Shown one piece after another: positions 7,891 to 17,619 of a stretch of 49,391 bases of DNA (its first letter is position 1; each line of letters starts with the position of its first letter). The translations under genes and the position numbers were made by a program. This stretch comes from an uncultured Lachnospiraceae bacterium. Its GTDB lineage: Bacteria; Bacillota; Clostridia; Lachnospirales; Lachnospiraceae. The notes beneath the pieces are model-generated. The model did not search any database and was not told the origin of the DNA. It saw nothing but the letters and a program-made list of their open reading frames with translations. The stretch lies in NCBI GenBank assembly GCA_910579935.1, contig CAJTVQ010000032.1:1-49391 (forward strand), read 5' to 3'.

Positions 7891-8358
7891 CTATACACTC
7901 TCTTTTTCTAACACAACCGCATTCAGATCAAGCAGGGATATCAAACCTCCGTCCGCATATTTTCCGATGGCGAAGATAAAATTATCCTTTTCTTCCTTGC
8001 TCTCATAAGCAATCTTTTCAATCTGTGAATGATCCAGTGTAACGACTTCCTTTACCTCATCCACGATAATGCCGATATTGCCCTGCTGCTCCAGTTTCAG
8101 AATAATGATCCTCGTAGATTTTGTATATTCATCTGCCGGAAGATCCATTTTCACACGAATGCTCATAACAGGAATTACTTCTCCACGGAGATTGATAACC
8201 CCCTTTAAATATGGCTGAACCTTTGGTACCCTTGTAATATGCTGCATACGCACAATGTTATCTACATACTTGATATCTATTCCATACTGCTCTTCCCCCA
8301 GCCTGACAATAATAAACTGGGTGGTCTCATTCCGTAAATCAACTTTTAATTCTTCCAT
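7891..8358 (-). CDS. cheW: Chemotaxis coupling protein CheW
   Basis: Adaptor that couples receptors to CheA in the polar signalling array. The 155 residues form a single CheW domain with the typical strand QFIIVRLGEEQYGIDIKYV, the VPKVQPYLKGVINLRGEVIP core and the IIVDEVKEVV segment. Length is normal. It starts 26 bases after cheA with a GGAGGGA site. Confidence 0.96.
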   Translation of the reverse strand: MEELKVDLRNETTQFIIVRLGEEQYGIDIKYVDNIVRMQHITRVPKVQPYLKGVINLRGEVIPVMSIRVKMDLPADEYTKSTRIIILKLEQQGNIGIIVDEVKEVVTLDHSQIEKIAYESKEEKDNFIFAIGKYADGGLISLLDLNAVVLEKESV

Positions 8359-8384
8359 TCCACTGTCCCTCCTGCAATATGAGC

Positions 8385-10481
8385 CTAAAACAATGCATTT
8401 GTATCAAGAATCAATGCGACCTCGCCGTCACCTAAAATCGTCGCGCCGCTGATAATCTTGCACTTGGTGATATACCTGCCCAATGACTTGATAACAATTT
8501 CCTGCTGTCCCATCAGTTCGTCTACTACAAGTCCTGCCAGTCTGTCACCCTTCTTCACAATAACAACCGTCATATTGTCGTCCGGATTCTTTTTACTTTC
8601 AATATCAAGCACACCGTTCAGCCTTATAATCGGAATAACGATTCCTCTTAGATTAATGACTTCTTTATTCTGTACCGTCTTAATCTCATCCGGAGTAATA
8701 TCCTCAATCGTCTGGATAGATCCGAGTGAAATTGCATATTTCTCGCCGCCTACATCCACCATAAGCGCCTGGATGATAGCAAGGGTAAGCGGAAGACGGA
8801 TCGTCCATGTGCTTCCCACTCCCATCTTACTCTTTACTTCCACTTCGCCGCTGAGCGCTTCTATCTTGGATTTAACCACATCCAGCCCTACGCCCCTGCC
8901 GGAAATGTCGGATACCTGCTTCGCCGTGGAGAATCCTGCATGGAATAAAAGATTCATGATCTCCTGTTCCGTCATATTCTCACCCTGCTCCGGTGTAATG
9001 ACGCCCTTGCTGATGGCCTTCTCCCTGACCGCGTCAATATTGATGCCCGCTCCGTCATCCCTTACTTCGATGACTACATTATTACCGTCCTGATAAGCAT
9101 CCAGGAAAATGGAGCCTGCTTCCGGCTTGCCTGCCGCCTTACGGACCTCGGCCGACTCCAGACCATGATCCGCAGCATTCCGCAGCAAGTGCATCAGGGG
9201 ATCCCCTATTTCATCAACCACGGTACGGTCCAGCTCTGTCTCTTCACCGGACATATACAATTCCATTTTCTTATCCAGCTTCTTTGTCAGATCCCGGATC
9301 ATTCTCGGGAATTTGCTCACTACGCTTTCAATGGGAACCATCCGCACCTTCATAACAGATTCATGCAGATTTGTCGTCACGCTCTCCAGGTATTCAATGT
9401 GCTCATTGACACCGCCGTTTCCGCCCCTGTCGCCCGATGCAGAAACCAAAGAATTCTTTGCAATGATAAGTTCGCTGACCAGATTCATCAATACATCCAG
9501 TTTCTCAATATCCACACGCACCGTCCGGTTCACTGCCGGCTTCGATACCTGGCTTTTCTTCTCATTGCCTTTAGCAGGAGCGGCCTGGGCTGCAGGCGGC
9601 TGCTTCTCCGGAACGGCTTTCTCGCCTGCGGCTGCTGTTTCCACCGTAGAAAGCCCGGTCTTAACGGCTGTCTCTCCCGCAATGTCCTTAATCTTATCAT
9701 TCTCTATTACGGCACCCTGCGCATCCTCAATTTCAGAAACGCTCTTTACGGCCTGAAGCACCTTGTCCAAAGCGCTGTCCGATATAAAAACAAGGCTGAA
9801 ATCCAAATCAAATTTTTCATCCTCTATATCCTGTACCGACGGACTGGATATAATGACCTCACCTAAATCCTCTAAAGCCTTAAATACGAGAAATGCCCGC
9901 GCTGCCTTGAGGATACAGGACTCCTGTACTTTCACCGTCACCCCGTATACATTCTTGCCCTGGTTTACAGCCTCCCGCAGCACATGTTTCTGTGTATCGT
10001 CAAATTTGATCGACAGCCATTTCTGTCCGTTGGTATCGTCCGCCGGCGCCGTCTTTGCAGGCTTCTCCGCCTTTTCTGCAGCCGGAGCCGCGCCTTCCTT
10101 GGAATTGAGCACCTCATTGAGCTGCTTGATCAGCGGCTCATTGTCATTCGTTCCCTCATCGCCGGATTCCTGAATCATATTCAGATATTCTTCCAGGGCA
10201 TCCAGACACTGGAATAAAATATCGATCATATTCCCTTTTACTTTGATAGAACCATTGCGCACCTCGGAAAACACATTCTCCATATCGTGGGTCAGAGTCT
10301 GCATCCTCTTAAATCCCATCGTACCGGCCATTCCCTTCAGGGAATGAGCAGCCCTGAAAATCTCATTTACTGTATCTACATTTTCCGAATCCTGTTCCAG
10401 ATTCAAAATTTCTGTATTCAAGTTTTGCAAATGTTCCTTTGTTTCGTCAATAAATATTTCGAGATATTGGCTTACGTCCAT
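8385..10481 (-). CDS. cheA: Chemotaxis histidine kinase CheA
   Basis: Central kinase of chemotaxis; it phosphorylates CheY and CheB. In order, the 698-residue protein has the HPt domain with phospho-accepting His46 in AAHSLKGMAG, a CheY/CheB-binding P2 region (about 155-265), a Pro/Ala-rich linker, the dimerisation helices (VRVDIEKLDVLMNLVSEL), the ATPase with N box HLLRNAADHGLES, G1 VRDDGAGI and G2 GRGVGLDVVKS, and a C-terminal CheW-like domain. All key residues are present. It starts one base after the cheB stop, with GGGGG ahead. Confidence 0.97.
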   Translation of the reverse strand: MDVSQYLEIFIDETKEHLQNLNTEILNLEQDSENVDTVNEIFRAAHSLKGMAGTMGFKRMQTLTHDMENVFSEVRNGSIKVKGNMIDILFQCLDALEEYLNMIQESGDEGTNDNEPLIKQLNEVLNSKEGAAPAAEKAEKPAKTAPADDTNGQKWLSIKFDDTQKHVLREAVNQGKNVYGVTVKVQESCILKAARAFLVFKALEDLGEVIISSPSVQDIEDEKFDLDFSLVFISDSALDKVLQAVKSVSEIEDAQGAVIENDKIKDIAGETAVKTGLSTVETAAAGEKAVPEKQPPAAQAAPAKGNEKKSQVSKPAVNRTVRVDIEKLDVLMNLVSELIIAKNSLVSASGDRGGNGGVNEHIEYLESVTTNLHESVMKVRMVPIESVVSKFPRMIRDLTKKLDKKMELYMSGEETELDRTVVDEIGDPLMHLLRNAADHGLESAEVRKAAGKPEAGSIFLDAYQDGNNVVIEVRDDGAGINIDAVREKAISKGVITPEQGENMTEQEIMNLLFHAGFSTAKQVSDISGRGVGLDVVKSKIEALSGEVEVKSKMGVGSTWTIRLPLTLAIIQALMVDVGGEKYAISLGSIQTIEDITPDEIKTVQNKEVINLRGIVIPIIRLNGVLDIESKKNPDDNMTVVIVKKGDRLAGLVVDELMGQQEIVIKSLGRYITKCKIISGATILGDGEVALILDTNALF

Positions 10482-10482
10482 T

Positions 10483-11553
10483 TTACATTACCCCCACGTT
10501 CATCATTATTTCCTGTGCGACCTGCTCCAAAGGAACCACCTGATTTGCCATTCCTGCATTTACAACATTCTTCGGCATGCCATACACAGCACAACTGTCC
10601 TCATTCTGAGCGATAACATGAATTTTCTTTTTGTCTTTCAGATAAGAGATTCCTTTTGTCCCGTCCGCGCCCATGCCGGTCAGTACCACACATACCACTG
10701 TATCGTACTTACTCTGTGCCAAAGACTCATACATATAATCCGCACAAGGTTTCACGCCTTCTCTGGGAGGTTCATCCGAGTAATGAACCACATGCTTTCC
10801 TCCTGTGAAATTCACATTCAGATGCTTTCCGCCCATGGCAATATACACCGTCCCCGTTACCAGTTCATCGCCTTCTTTCGCCTCTTTCACGGTCAGTTCA
10901 CTAAGAGAATTCAGACGCTCCGCCAAAGAAGCAGTAAAACCGGACGGCATATGCTGTACAATGACCACCGGAGCATTCAGTTTCCCCGAAAGCTTTGGGA
11001 TCACCGATTGCAGCGCTTTGGGTCCGCCTGTGGAACTTGCAATCGCAACTACCCTTTTACCGGTCAGTTTTCCCTCATGGCGGCTGAGCAAATCCACCAT
11101 CTTCCGTGAATTCTTAACTTCGTCCATGGAAAAAGGCTTCGTAAATGACGGCATCTTGCTCTCCGTTACTGCAGCCAGTATTTCTATCAGGCGGTTCTGA
11201 AAACTGTCACGCCTGCATCCGACCGCATTGTCCGGCTTATGTACAAAATCAATTGCCCCAAGTTCCAATGCGTCCATCGTTACCTTGGCGCCTTCCTTCG
11301 TATCCGTACTCGCCATTATAACCCTTGCAGGAATTCTGCGCTTCTGCAGCTGTTTTAAGAGTTCCAGACCATTCATTTTAGGCATATTGATATCCAGCAC
11401 CACCGCATCATAACTTTTATTAGTCAGCAGTTCCAATGCCTCCAGCCCGTTTGTGGCCCTGTCCTCTACCTGGAATCTTTCATCTTTATTGATTATATCA
11501 CATAGAACCCTTCTCACGAGTGCAGAGTCATCAACTATTAATATTTTTTTCAT
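10483..11553 (-). CDS. cheB: Chemotaxis response regulator methylesterase CheB
   Basis: Removes methyl groups from (and may deamidate) chemoreceptors, active when phosphorylated. The 356 residues have an N-terminal receiver domain (acid pocket Asp8/Asp9, phospho-acceptor Asp54 in VVLDINMPKMNG) and a C-terminal esterase with the catalytic serine in IASSTGGPKAL, the histidine in VIVQHMPSGFT and the aspartate in VLTGMGADGTKG. The matching methyltransferase CheR is absent from the window. It follows the PilZ gene by 40 bases. Confidence 0.97.
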   Translation of the reverse strand: MKKILIVDDSALVRRVLCDIINKDERFQVEDRATNGLEALELLTNKSYDAVVLDINMPKMNGLELLKQLQKRRIPARVIMASTDTKEGAKVTMDALELGAIDFVHKPDNAVGCRRDSFQNRLIEILAAVTESKMPSFTKPFSMDEVKNSRKMVDLLSRHEGKLTGKRVVAIASSTGGPKALQSVIPKLSGKLNAPVVIVQHMPSGFTASLAERLNSLSELTVKEAKEGDELVTGTVYIAMGGKHLNVNFTGGKHVVHYSDEPPREGVKPCADYMYESLAQSKYDTVVCVVLTGMGADGTKGISYLKDKKKIHVIAQNEDSCAVYGMPKNVVNAGMANQVVPLEQVAQEIMMNVGVM

Positions 11554-11593
11554 AAAACCCCCTGCCTTTCCACAACCTGCCCCTTTAAGAAAA

Positions 11594-12334
11594 TCAATCC
11601 TTGTTTTGTAAGTTCTTTCGCTCTTCTTCGAAAATAAATTTTATGATCTCTTCTCGCTCTTCCTTGTCTATTTTGATGTACTGCACACGATGCTCATAAA
11701 AACCGGGACGGTTTTCCACTTCGTTTACCGCCAGCACTTTCCCAAGCACCTCATAGGTCTTTCTTTCCTCGTCTGTTTCCAAATCATACCTGCACAGCAG
11801 GACGCTGTCCGCATCATATGCATAATCCGAAACAAATCGCAGCCCGCCCCCGCTGATATCCACAATAACGCTTCTCTTTAACGGCAGATTCGGCATCATC
11901 TGTTCTTCTGTGAGTCCAAGTTCATCCACCGTCCGTATTTCCGATGTTTCCAATACCCTCGACTGCATCTCCAGCGCACAGCTGAAACGGTAATACTGCC
12001 GTCTCTGCTCCCTGCGCAGATTGCTGATCAGATCCATGACCAGCAGATAATTTCCCCCCTTTTTATCCCGGTCCACGATTTTGGCCCTGCACTGATACAT
12101 CCCGCCGGATGAACAGAAAAAAAGATCGTGTTCCGAACCTATTGGAAGCAGGATCAGCTTCGTCTTTTCCATAGGCATGACTACTTCTATCCTGTCCCCG
12201 CTTATAACGTCATATACCGCTGTCTGATATGTCCTGACTTCCGGCTCTTCTTCCGGATTCAGCCTTCTCCTTATACTCTTTATATCAACTTTGTCCCCCG
12301 GCTTCACATATTTTGCAAGTAGTTCTTCTGTCAT
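11594..12334 (-). CDS. PilZ domain c-di-GMP-binding flagellar brake protein (YcgR family)
   Basis: Expected to bind cyclic di-GMP and slow or stop the motor by touching the stator or switch. The 246-residue protein has the N-terminal YcgR-type domain (KPGDKVDIKS to about residue 105). The PilZ domain follows, with the binding motif RxxxR at Arg112-Arg116 and DxSxxG at Asp159-Ser161-Gly164 (VDISGGGLRF). Both binding motifs are complete. It lies between flhG and cheB, the same place as in many clostridial operons, and overlaps neither neighbour. Confidence 0.9.
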   Translation of the reverse strand: MTEELLAKYVKPGDKVDIKSIRRRLNPEEEPEVRTYQTAVYDVISGDRIEVVMPMEKTKLILLPIGSEHDLFFCSSGGMYQCRAKIVDRDKKGGNYLLVMDLISNLRREQRRQYYRFSCALEMQSRVLETSEIRTVDELGLTEEQMMPNLPLKRSVIVDISGGGLRFVSDYAYDADSVLLCRYDLETDEERKTYEVLGKVLAVNEVENRPGFYEHRVQYIKIDKEEREEIIKFIFEEERKNLQNKD

Positions 12335-12345
12335 TTTCCTATTCC

Positions 12346-13224
12346 TTACCTTTTCATATTAAATATATGGGAAAAAAATGATGCCATCCCTCTTCTTTCA
12401 TTACTTTCCGCGGGCGGTTTCTCCGTCAGTTTTTCCGCAATTTTCTTATATGCCTGCGCCGATCTGGCATGGGGAAATTCCATGGATACCGGCTTCTGCT
12501 GCATAACTGCTTTGGTCAGCTGCGTATCCTCCGGCACTTCTCCCAAATATTCCATAGGTGTTTTCAGATATTTTCCAGCCACGGCGCTCAGTTTATCATA
12601 TAAAATCTTCCCGTCTCCCGTTCTCTGTACTTTATTCGCAATCAGTTTTATCTTCGTTTCTTCCTTCACATACTGCGGATGCCGGCTGAGCGCTTTCAGC
12701 AGAGAGTAAGAATCCGTAATGGAAGTCGGCTCCGGCGTCGTTACCAAAAGGATCTCGCCGCTTGCCACCAAAAACTCCATCACTGCATCCGATATTCCTG
12801 CCCCGGTATCCACTATAATAGTATCGGCCATTTCGTCCAGCTGTGAAAGACTTTGAATGATAGTTCTTAAATTATCCAGTGTCAGATTTGACAACCCGGT
12901 AATTCCTGAACCGCCGGAAATAAAACCGACATCCATCGGCCCCCATGTAATAATTTCCTTAATGCTTCTTCCCTGGTATATTAAATCACTCAGATTATGT
13001 TTTGGCACAGCTCCGAACATAATCTCAATATTGGCAAGCCCAAAATCCGCGTCTAAAATAATTACTTTCTGCCCCATTTCCTGAAACCGGACCGCCAGAT
13101 TAATGGATGTATTGGACTTACCGACTCCCCCTTTTCCGCTTGTCACTGTCAGGACACGCGCCAAAGGTCTCTGTGGATGACTGTTGGCCTTTATAAGATT
13201 TCTTAACTGTTCAGCCTGATCCAT
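12346..13224 (-). CDS. flhG: Flagellar number regulator FlhG (MinD-like ATPase)
   Basis: MinD/ParA-type ATPase that limits flagellar number and stimulates the GTPase of FlhF. The 292 residues start MDQAEQLRNLI, matching the DQAxxLR motif that activates FlhF. A deviant Walker A follows at 29-37 (TSGKGGVGKSN), then ILDADFGLANIEIM and TIIVDTGAGIS. A C-terminal basic/amphipathic end (FFSHIFNMKR) could serve as membrane-targeting helix. It lies 15 bases after flhF, the usual partner. Confidence 0.95.
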   Translation of the reverse strand: MDQAEQLRNLIKANSHPQRPLARVLTVTSGKGGVGKSNTSINLAVRFQEMGQKVIILDADFGLANIEIMFGAVPKHNLSDLIYQGRSIKEIITWGPMDVGFISGGSGITGLSNLTLDNLRTIIQSLSQLDEMADTIIVDTGAGISDAVMEFLVASGEILLVTTPEPTSITDSYSLLKALSRHPQYVKEETKIKLIANKVQRTGDGKILYDKLSAVAGKYLKTPMEYLGEVPEDTQLTKAVMQQKPVSMEFPHARSAQAYKKIAEKLTEKPPAESNERRGMASFFSHIFNMKR

Positions 13225-13239
13225 ACTCGTATCTTCCTC

Positions 13240-14454
13240 CTATTTTCCTCCGAGCAGCTGCTTTACGGTCCTTTGGGGATTGAAATCTTCCAAATCATCC
13301 GGCACGTTCTGTCCGCAGGTCACATAGGAAAGCGCCGCCCCCGTATATAATTTAATGTTCAGCAGATTGCCATATGCACTCGTTTCATCCAGTTTGGTGA
13401 AAATCAGCTTGTAATCCGTAACCTCTGTATAAGTATCCACAATCTTAAGCAAATCCCGGTACTTTGTCGTTGCACTCAAAACCAGAAACGTCTCTTTTTC
13501 CGCCTCTCCGTCTACGGAATGCACAATACTGCTCACCGATTCCTTCTGTTCCTCATTCTGATAAGAATGACCGGAAGTATCCACAAATATATAATCGTAA
13601 TCAACAAAATCCCTCAGCGACTTCTTAATTTCCTCCGGCGTATATACAATCCGGAAAGGCACCTCCAAAATTCCGGCATAAGTCCGAAGCTGTTCCGCCG
13701 CAGCGATACGGTAAGTGTCCGCCGTAACCAGCGCTACCTTCTTCTTCTCGTCTACAATGAATCTGGAAGCAATTTTGGCAATCGTTGTCGTCTTGCCTAC
13801 ACCCGTAGGACCGATAAAAAATATGACCTTCGTCCCCTTTTCAGCTGGTGTGATTCCCTCCTGCTTTCCGAATTTCAAAATCATCTTTTGGTAAATGTTA
13901 GTAAGCGCATAGTCAAAAGGAGTGTTTGGCTTTGCGCTCTTTTCTATTTCATCAATAATCTGATTTGCATACTTCTCACTGACCTCATTGTCCAGCATCG
14001 TATTGTACAGCAGCTTCATGAATTTTTCCAGCTCGCTGGCAGGGGCTTCCTCTTCTTCTTCTCCCCGCTCTTCCTCCGGCTTCTGCAGCTGCTGCTCCAG
14101 CAGGGAATGGAGATTATTCAGTTTTTCCTCCAGAAATGCATTCTCCCGCCTCTCTTCATTCAGGTCTTCCAAGACCAGATTCTTATTCTGATAGTTCTCC
14201 CGCGCCGCCGGAAATACTACGCTGGCAGACGCAGCCGGTTCCCGTTTTTCCTCGCTGCTCCTGACCGGAGCATATCGTTCATTCTCTTCTTCCAAAGCTA
14301 CGGTAACCTCTACTGTCTCCGGAAGGAAGAAGCGCAGTATTCCCTTCTTCTTCACATTCCGCACATTCATGATCACGACATTATTTCCCAGTTCCCTTTT
14401 TGCCGCCTCGACCGCATCATTTTCGGTTTTTCCCTGGAATTTCTTAATTATCAT
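13240..14454 (-). CDS. flhF: Flagellar biosynthesis GTPase FlhF (SRP type)
   Basis: SRP-family GTPase that recruits early flagellar components to the assembly site. The 404 residues have the N-terminal FlhF-specific region (MIIKKFQGKTENDAVEAA), a charged linker (about 55-140, with a run of acidic residues) and the helical N domain. The G domain has P-loop GPTGVGKTTT (215-224), ADTYRIAAAEQL, IFVDTSGHS and FTKLDET. The G3 motif is DTSGHS instead of the usual DTAGR. It overlaps the flhA stop in an ATGA junction (14451-14454), indicating translational coupling. Confidence 0.96.
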   Translation of the reverse strand: MIIKKFQGKTENDAVEAAKRELGNNVVIMNVRNVKKKGILRFFLPETVEVTVALEEENERYAPVRSSEEKREPAASASVVFPAARENYQNKNLVLEDLNEERRENAFLEEKLNNLHSLLEQQLQKPEEERGEEEEEAPASELEKFMKLLYNTMLDNEVSEKYANQIIDEIEKSAKPNTPFDYALTNIYQKMILKFGKQEGITPAEKGTKVIFFIGPTGVGKTTTIAKIASRFIVDEKKKVALVTADTYRIAAAEQLRTYAGILEVPFRIVYTPEEIKKSLRDFVDYDYIFVDTSGHSYQNEEQKESVSSIVHSVDGEAEKETFLVLSATTKYRDLLKIVDTYTEVTDYKLIFTKLDETSAYGNLLNIKLYTGAALSYVTCGQNVPDDLEDFNPQRTVKQLLGGK

Positions 14455-16487
14455 GCTATTGTCACCATCCCAACAGATTGTAATTCAATATTCGATTCTA
14501 TTTCATTATAGGATACCACGATCAGATCCCTGTAGTAATCTTCTGTTAACCGTTTGAAATACATACGGACGATCGGCGAAGTAATGATAATGGGATTTTT
14601 TCCCAAATTCTCCAGCTTTTGGATTTCATCCCCAACCGACGCAATAATTGCTTTCGTCTGTTCCGGATCGATCGCCAGATAAGCGCCCTGCTCCGTCTGC
14701 TTTACACTGTTCATAATTTCCTGCTCAATCTTCGGATCCAGTGTTATCACACTTGTTGTCTCATTGGCAGGGAAATATTTTCCCGATATCGCACGCTTCA
14801 GGCTCTGTCTTACATATTCCGTCAGAATATCCGTATCTCTGGTGGATGCCGAATAATCCGCCAGTGTTTCAAATATAGTAAGCAGATCCCGCACGGAAAT
14901 CCCTTCTTTCAGCAGATTCTGCAATACCTTCTGAATCTCTCCGATGCCAAGAAGCTTCGGAACCAGTTCCTCCACAAGGGATGGATTAGTTTCCTTGATA
15001 TTGTTGACCAGGTTCTGTACATCCTGCCGCGTAAGCAGTTCCGCAATATACTGGCGGATAACCTCCGTCAGATGCGTTGCAATAATGGACGGAGGATCTA
15101 CTACCGTATAGCCCAGACTCTCCGCACGCTCCCTCTGTCCCTCCGTGATCCAGATAGCCGGGAGGTGGAACGAAGGCTCAAAGGTAGGGATACCCGTAAT
15201 CTCTTCCTCCACATAACCGGGATTCATGGCCATATAATGATCAAACAGAATCTCTCCTTCGCTTACCTGTACACCCTTTATTTTGATGATATATTGGTTC
15301 GGATTCAACTGTATATTATCGCGCAGACGGATGATCGGTACGATCGTACCAAGTTCCAGCGCGATCTGTCTACGAATCATAACAACACGGTCCAGCAAGT
15401 CGCCGCCCTGATTCACATCTGCAAGGGGAATGATACCATAACCAAATTCCAGTTCGATAGGATCCACCTGCAGCAGGCTGTTGACATTTTCCGGCTGCCT
15501 TATCTCCTCTGCAGATGCCTCATCCATATCCACTTCCGATTCAATTTCTGCTACGCCAATCGTACCGGAGATAATCCTTCCGACTACAATGAAAAAGCAC
15601 CCAAGAGAAATGAATACTACATTGCTCAGCGGTGTCAGAATACCCAGCCCAATCAAAACACTTCCGACCAGATAAAGCACTTTCGGCACACCAAAAAACT
15701 GACTCACCAATACAGTTCCGAAATCCGCCTCCTTTGATCCTTTTGTTACCAAAATACCTGTGGAAAGCGATATCAGCAGAGAAGGAATCTGGCTCACCAG
15801 ACCGTCACCGATTGTCAAAACCGCATATTTATTCAGGGCAGCGCCGGCATCCATATCCTGACGTAACACCCCCATGGCGATACCGCCTATGATATTTACC
15901 GCCGTGATCAAAAGACCGGCCGTGGCATCTCCTTTTACATACTTTACGGCACCATCCATCGAGCCGAAAAAACTGGATTCATCCTGAATTTTATCCCTTC
16001 TGAGTTTCGCCTCCGCATCGTCGATAGCACCCGTATTCAAATCCGCATCAATAGCCATCTGCTTACCAGGCATAGCATCCAAAGTAAACCTGGCAGTTAC
16101 TTCAGCGACACGCTCGGAACCTTTGTTGATGACCATGAACTGAATCAAAATCAGGATAATGAAAATTATCGCTCCAACAATCAAATCATTGCCGCCCACA
16201 TAACTTCCGAATGTAGACACTACATTACCCGGATCACCTGTCGTCAAAATCAGACGTGTGGATGACACATTCAGTGCGATCCTGAATATAGTCGTAAACA
16301 ACAAAACCGTTGGGAAAAAAGAAAGTTCCAGCACCTCTTTTGCAAACATACACCCAAATAAAACTGAAAATGCCACTGCTATGTTACAAGCCAGTAAAAC
16401 ATCCAATAACTGGGAGGGAATGGGAACAATAAACATAATAAATGCTGCCAATATATATAACGCAACACCTATATCCGCTTTTCTCAT
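14451..16487 (-). CDS. flhA: Flagellar type III export protein FlhA
   Basis: Central export-gate protein that forms a nonameric ring and docks substrates and chaperones. The 678-residue protein has about eight N-terminal membrane helices (residues 5-310), the conserved FHIPEP-region cytoplasmic loop (RFTLDAMPGKQMAIDADLNT) and the large cytosolic docking domain. The length is normal and no truncation is seen. GAGGAGGAG precedes the ATG at 16487. It follows flhB by 22 bases and overlaps flhF. Confidence 0.97.
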   Translation of the reverse strand: MRKADIGVALYILAAFIMFIVPIPSQLLDVLLACNIAVAFSVLFGCMFAKEVLELSFFPTVLLFTTIFRIALNVSSTRLILTTGDPGNVVSTFGSYVGGNDLIVGAIIFIILILIQFMVINKGSERVAEVTARFTLDAMPGKQMAIDADLNTGAIDDAEAKLRRDKIQDESSFFGSMDGAVKYVKGDATAGLLITAVNIIGGIAMGVLRQDMDAGAALNKYAVLTIGDGLVSQIPSLLISLSTGILVTKGSKEADFGTVLVSQFFGVPKVLYLVGSVLIGLGILTPLSNVVFISLGCFFIVVGRIISGTIGVAEIESEVDMDEASAEEIRQPENVNSLLQVDPIELEFGYGIIPLADVNQGGDLLDRVVMIRRQIALELGTIVPIIRLRDNIQLNPNQYIIKIKGVQVSEGEILFDHYMAMNPGYVEEEITGIPTFEPSFHLPAIWITEGQRERAESLGYTVVDPPSIIATHLTEVIRQYIAELLTRQDVQNLVNNIKETNPSLVEELVPKLLGIGEIQKVLQNLLKEGISVRDLLTIFETLADYSASTRDTDILTEYVRQSLKRAISGKYFPANETTSVITLDPKIEQEIMNSVKQTEQGAYLAIDPEQTKAIIASVGDEIQKLENLGKNPIIITSPIVRMYFKRLTEDYYRDLIVVSYNEIESNIELQSVGMVTIA

Positions 16488-16509
16488 ACCTTACTCCTCC
16501 TCTCTCTTC

Positions 16510-17619
16510 TTATGCTTTTCCCTGCAGATGATATACAAATGCAAGAACTTCCGCAACTGCCTGATACAATTCCGGAGGTATCAGTTCTCCCACCTCCACA
16601 TTTGCATAAAGCATACGGGCAAGGGGTTTGTTCTCTACTATTTCAATATGATTTTCCCTTGCAATTTCTTTTATCTTCTGCGCCAGATAGTCCTCCCCCT
16701 TCGCCAGTACCATAGGCGCTTCGTATTTTTCAGCATCGTACTTAATCGCAACCGCATAATGGGTCGGGTTCGTAATAACCACATCCGCCTCTGGCAGCTG
16801 CTGCATCATCCGGCGTCTGGACACCTCCATCATCTTCTGCCGCTGTTTGCTTTTAACTTTCGGATCCCCTTCTGCATTCTTATACTCATCCTTGACTTCT
16901 TGTTTGGTCATTTTCATGTCATCTTTAAACTTATATTTCTGATAAACATAGTCAGCAAAACCAATGATAAGATAGACCGCTGAAACTCGTATTCCCAAAT
17001 TAATTACTAAATCTCCAACCAAAGCAATCCCCTGATTCAGTGAAATATCATATAACAAATAAAGCTGTTCCACTTTTCCATTTAAATAAGAATAAACCAC
17101 ATATCCAATCAATGCGATCTTCAATATAGCCTTCAATAACTCCACCAAAGAATTCGGTGAAATAATCTTCTTAAAACCCTTGATTGGATTTAATTTACTA
17201 AACTTAGGCTTTAATGGCTTCGCCGTGGGTCTCCATTTCACCTGAACTAAATCACAAATGAACGCCACTAAAAAACCGACTAAAAATACAGGTGCCACAA
17301 TAATCAGCAAATTTGTCATGATTCCCTTGAAAACCAAATTGATACTCTGCGTTGGCAACTGCCCGTCATACATCTTCACATAGTCAGGAATCTGTATATA
17401 AATACTGTAGAACACTCCTAAAAAATGTTCTCCAATCGTACTGACATAAAATTTCATAAGCAGGAATAACGCCAACAGACCAAAAGAATTGGCTATCTCC
17501 TTACTTTTGGCTACCTGTCCTTCTTTCCTCGCATCATTTAATTTCTTCGGTGTAGCCTGCTCTGTCTTTTCACCACCCGGTCCGTCTTTGGCAAAGAACT
17601 GAAGGTTATATTTTAACAT
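16510..17619 (-). CDS. flhB: Flagellar type III export switch protein FlhB
   Basis: Sets export specificity: autocleavage switches secretion from rod/hook to filament substrates. The 369 residues have the N-terminal EKTEQATPKKLNDARKEGQ signature, four membrane helices (about 45-225) and the cytosolic domain with the autocleavage motif NPTH at 284-287 (VVITNPTHYAVAIKY). Its start codon shares one base with the fliR stop (TAATG at 17619), suggesting coupled translation. Confidence 0.97.
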   Translation of the reverse strand: MLKYNLQFFAKDGPGGEKTEQATPKKLNDARKEGQVAKSKEIANSFGLLALFLLMKFYVSTIGEHFLGVFYSIYIQIPDYVKMYDGQLPTQSINLVFKGIMTNLLIIVAPVFLVGFLVAFICDLVQVKWRPTAKPLKPKFSKLNPIKGFKKIISPNSLVELLKAILKIALIGYVVYSYLNGKVEQLYLLYDISLNQGIALVGDLVINLGIRVSAVYLIIGFADYVYQKYKFKDDMKMTKQEVKDEYKNAEGDPKVKSKQRQKMMEVSRRRMMQQLPEADVVITNPTHYAVAIKYDAEKYEAPMVLAKGEDYLAQKIKEIARENHIEIVENKPLARMLYANVEVGELIPPELYQAVAEVLAFVYHLQGKA

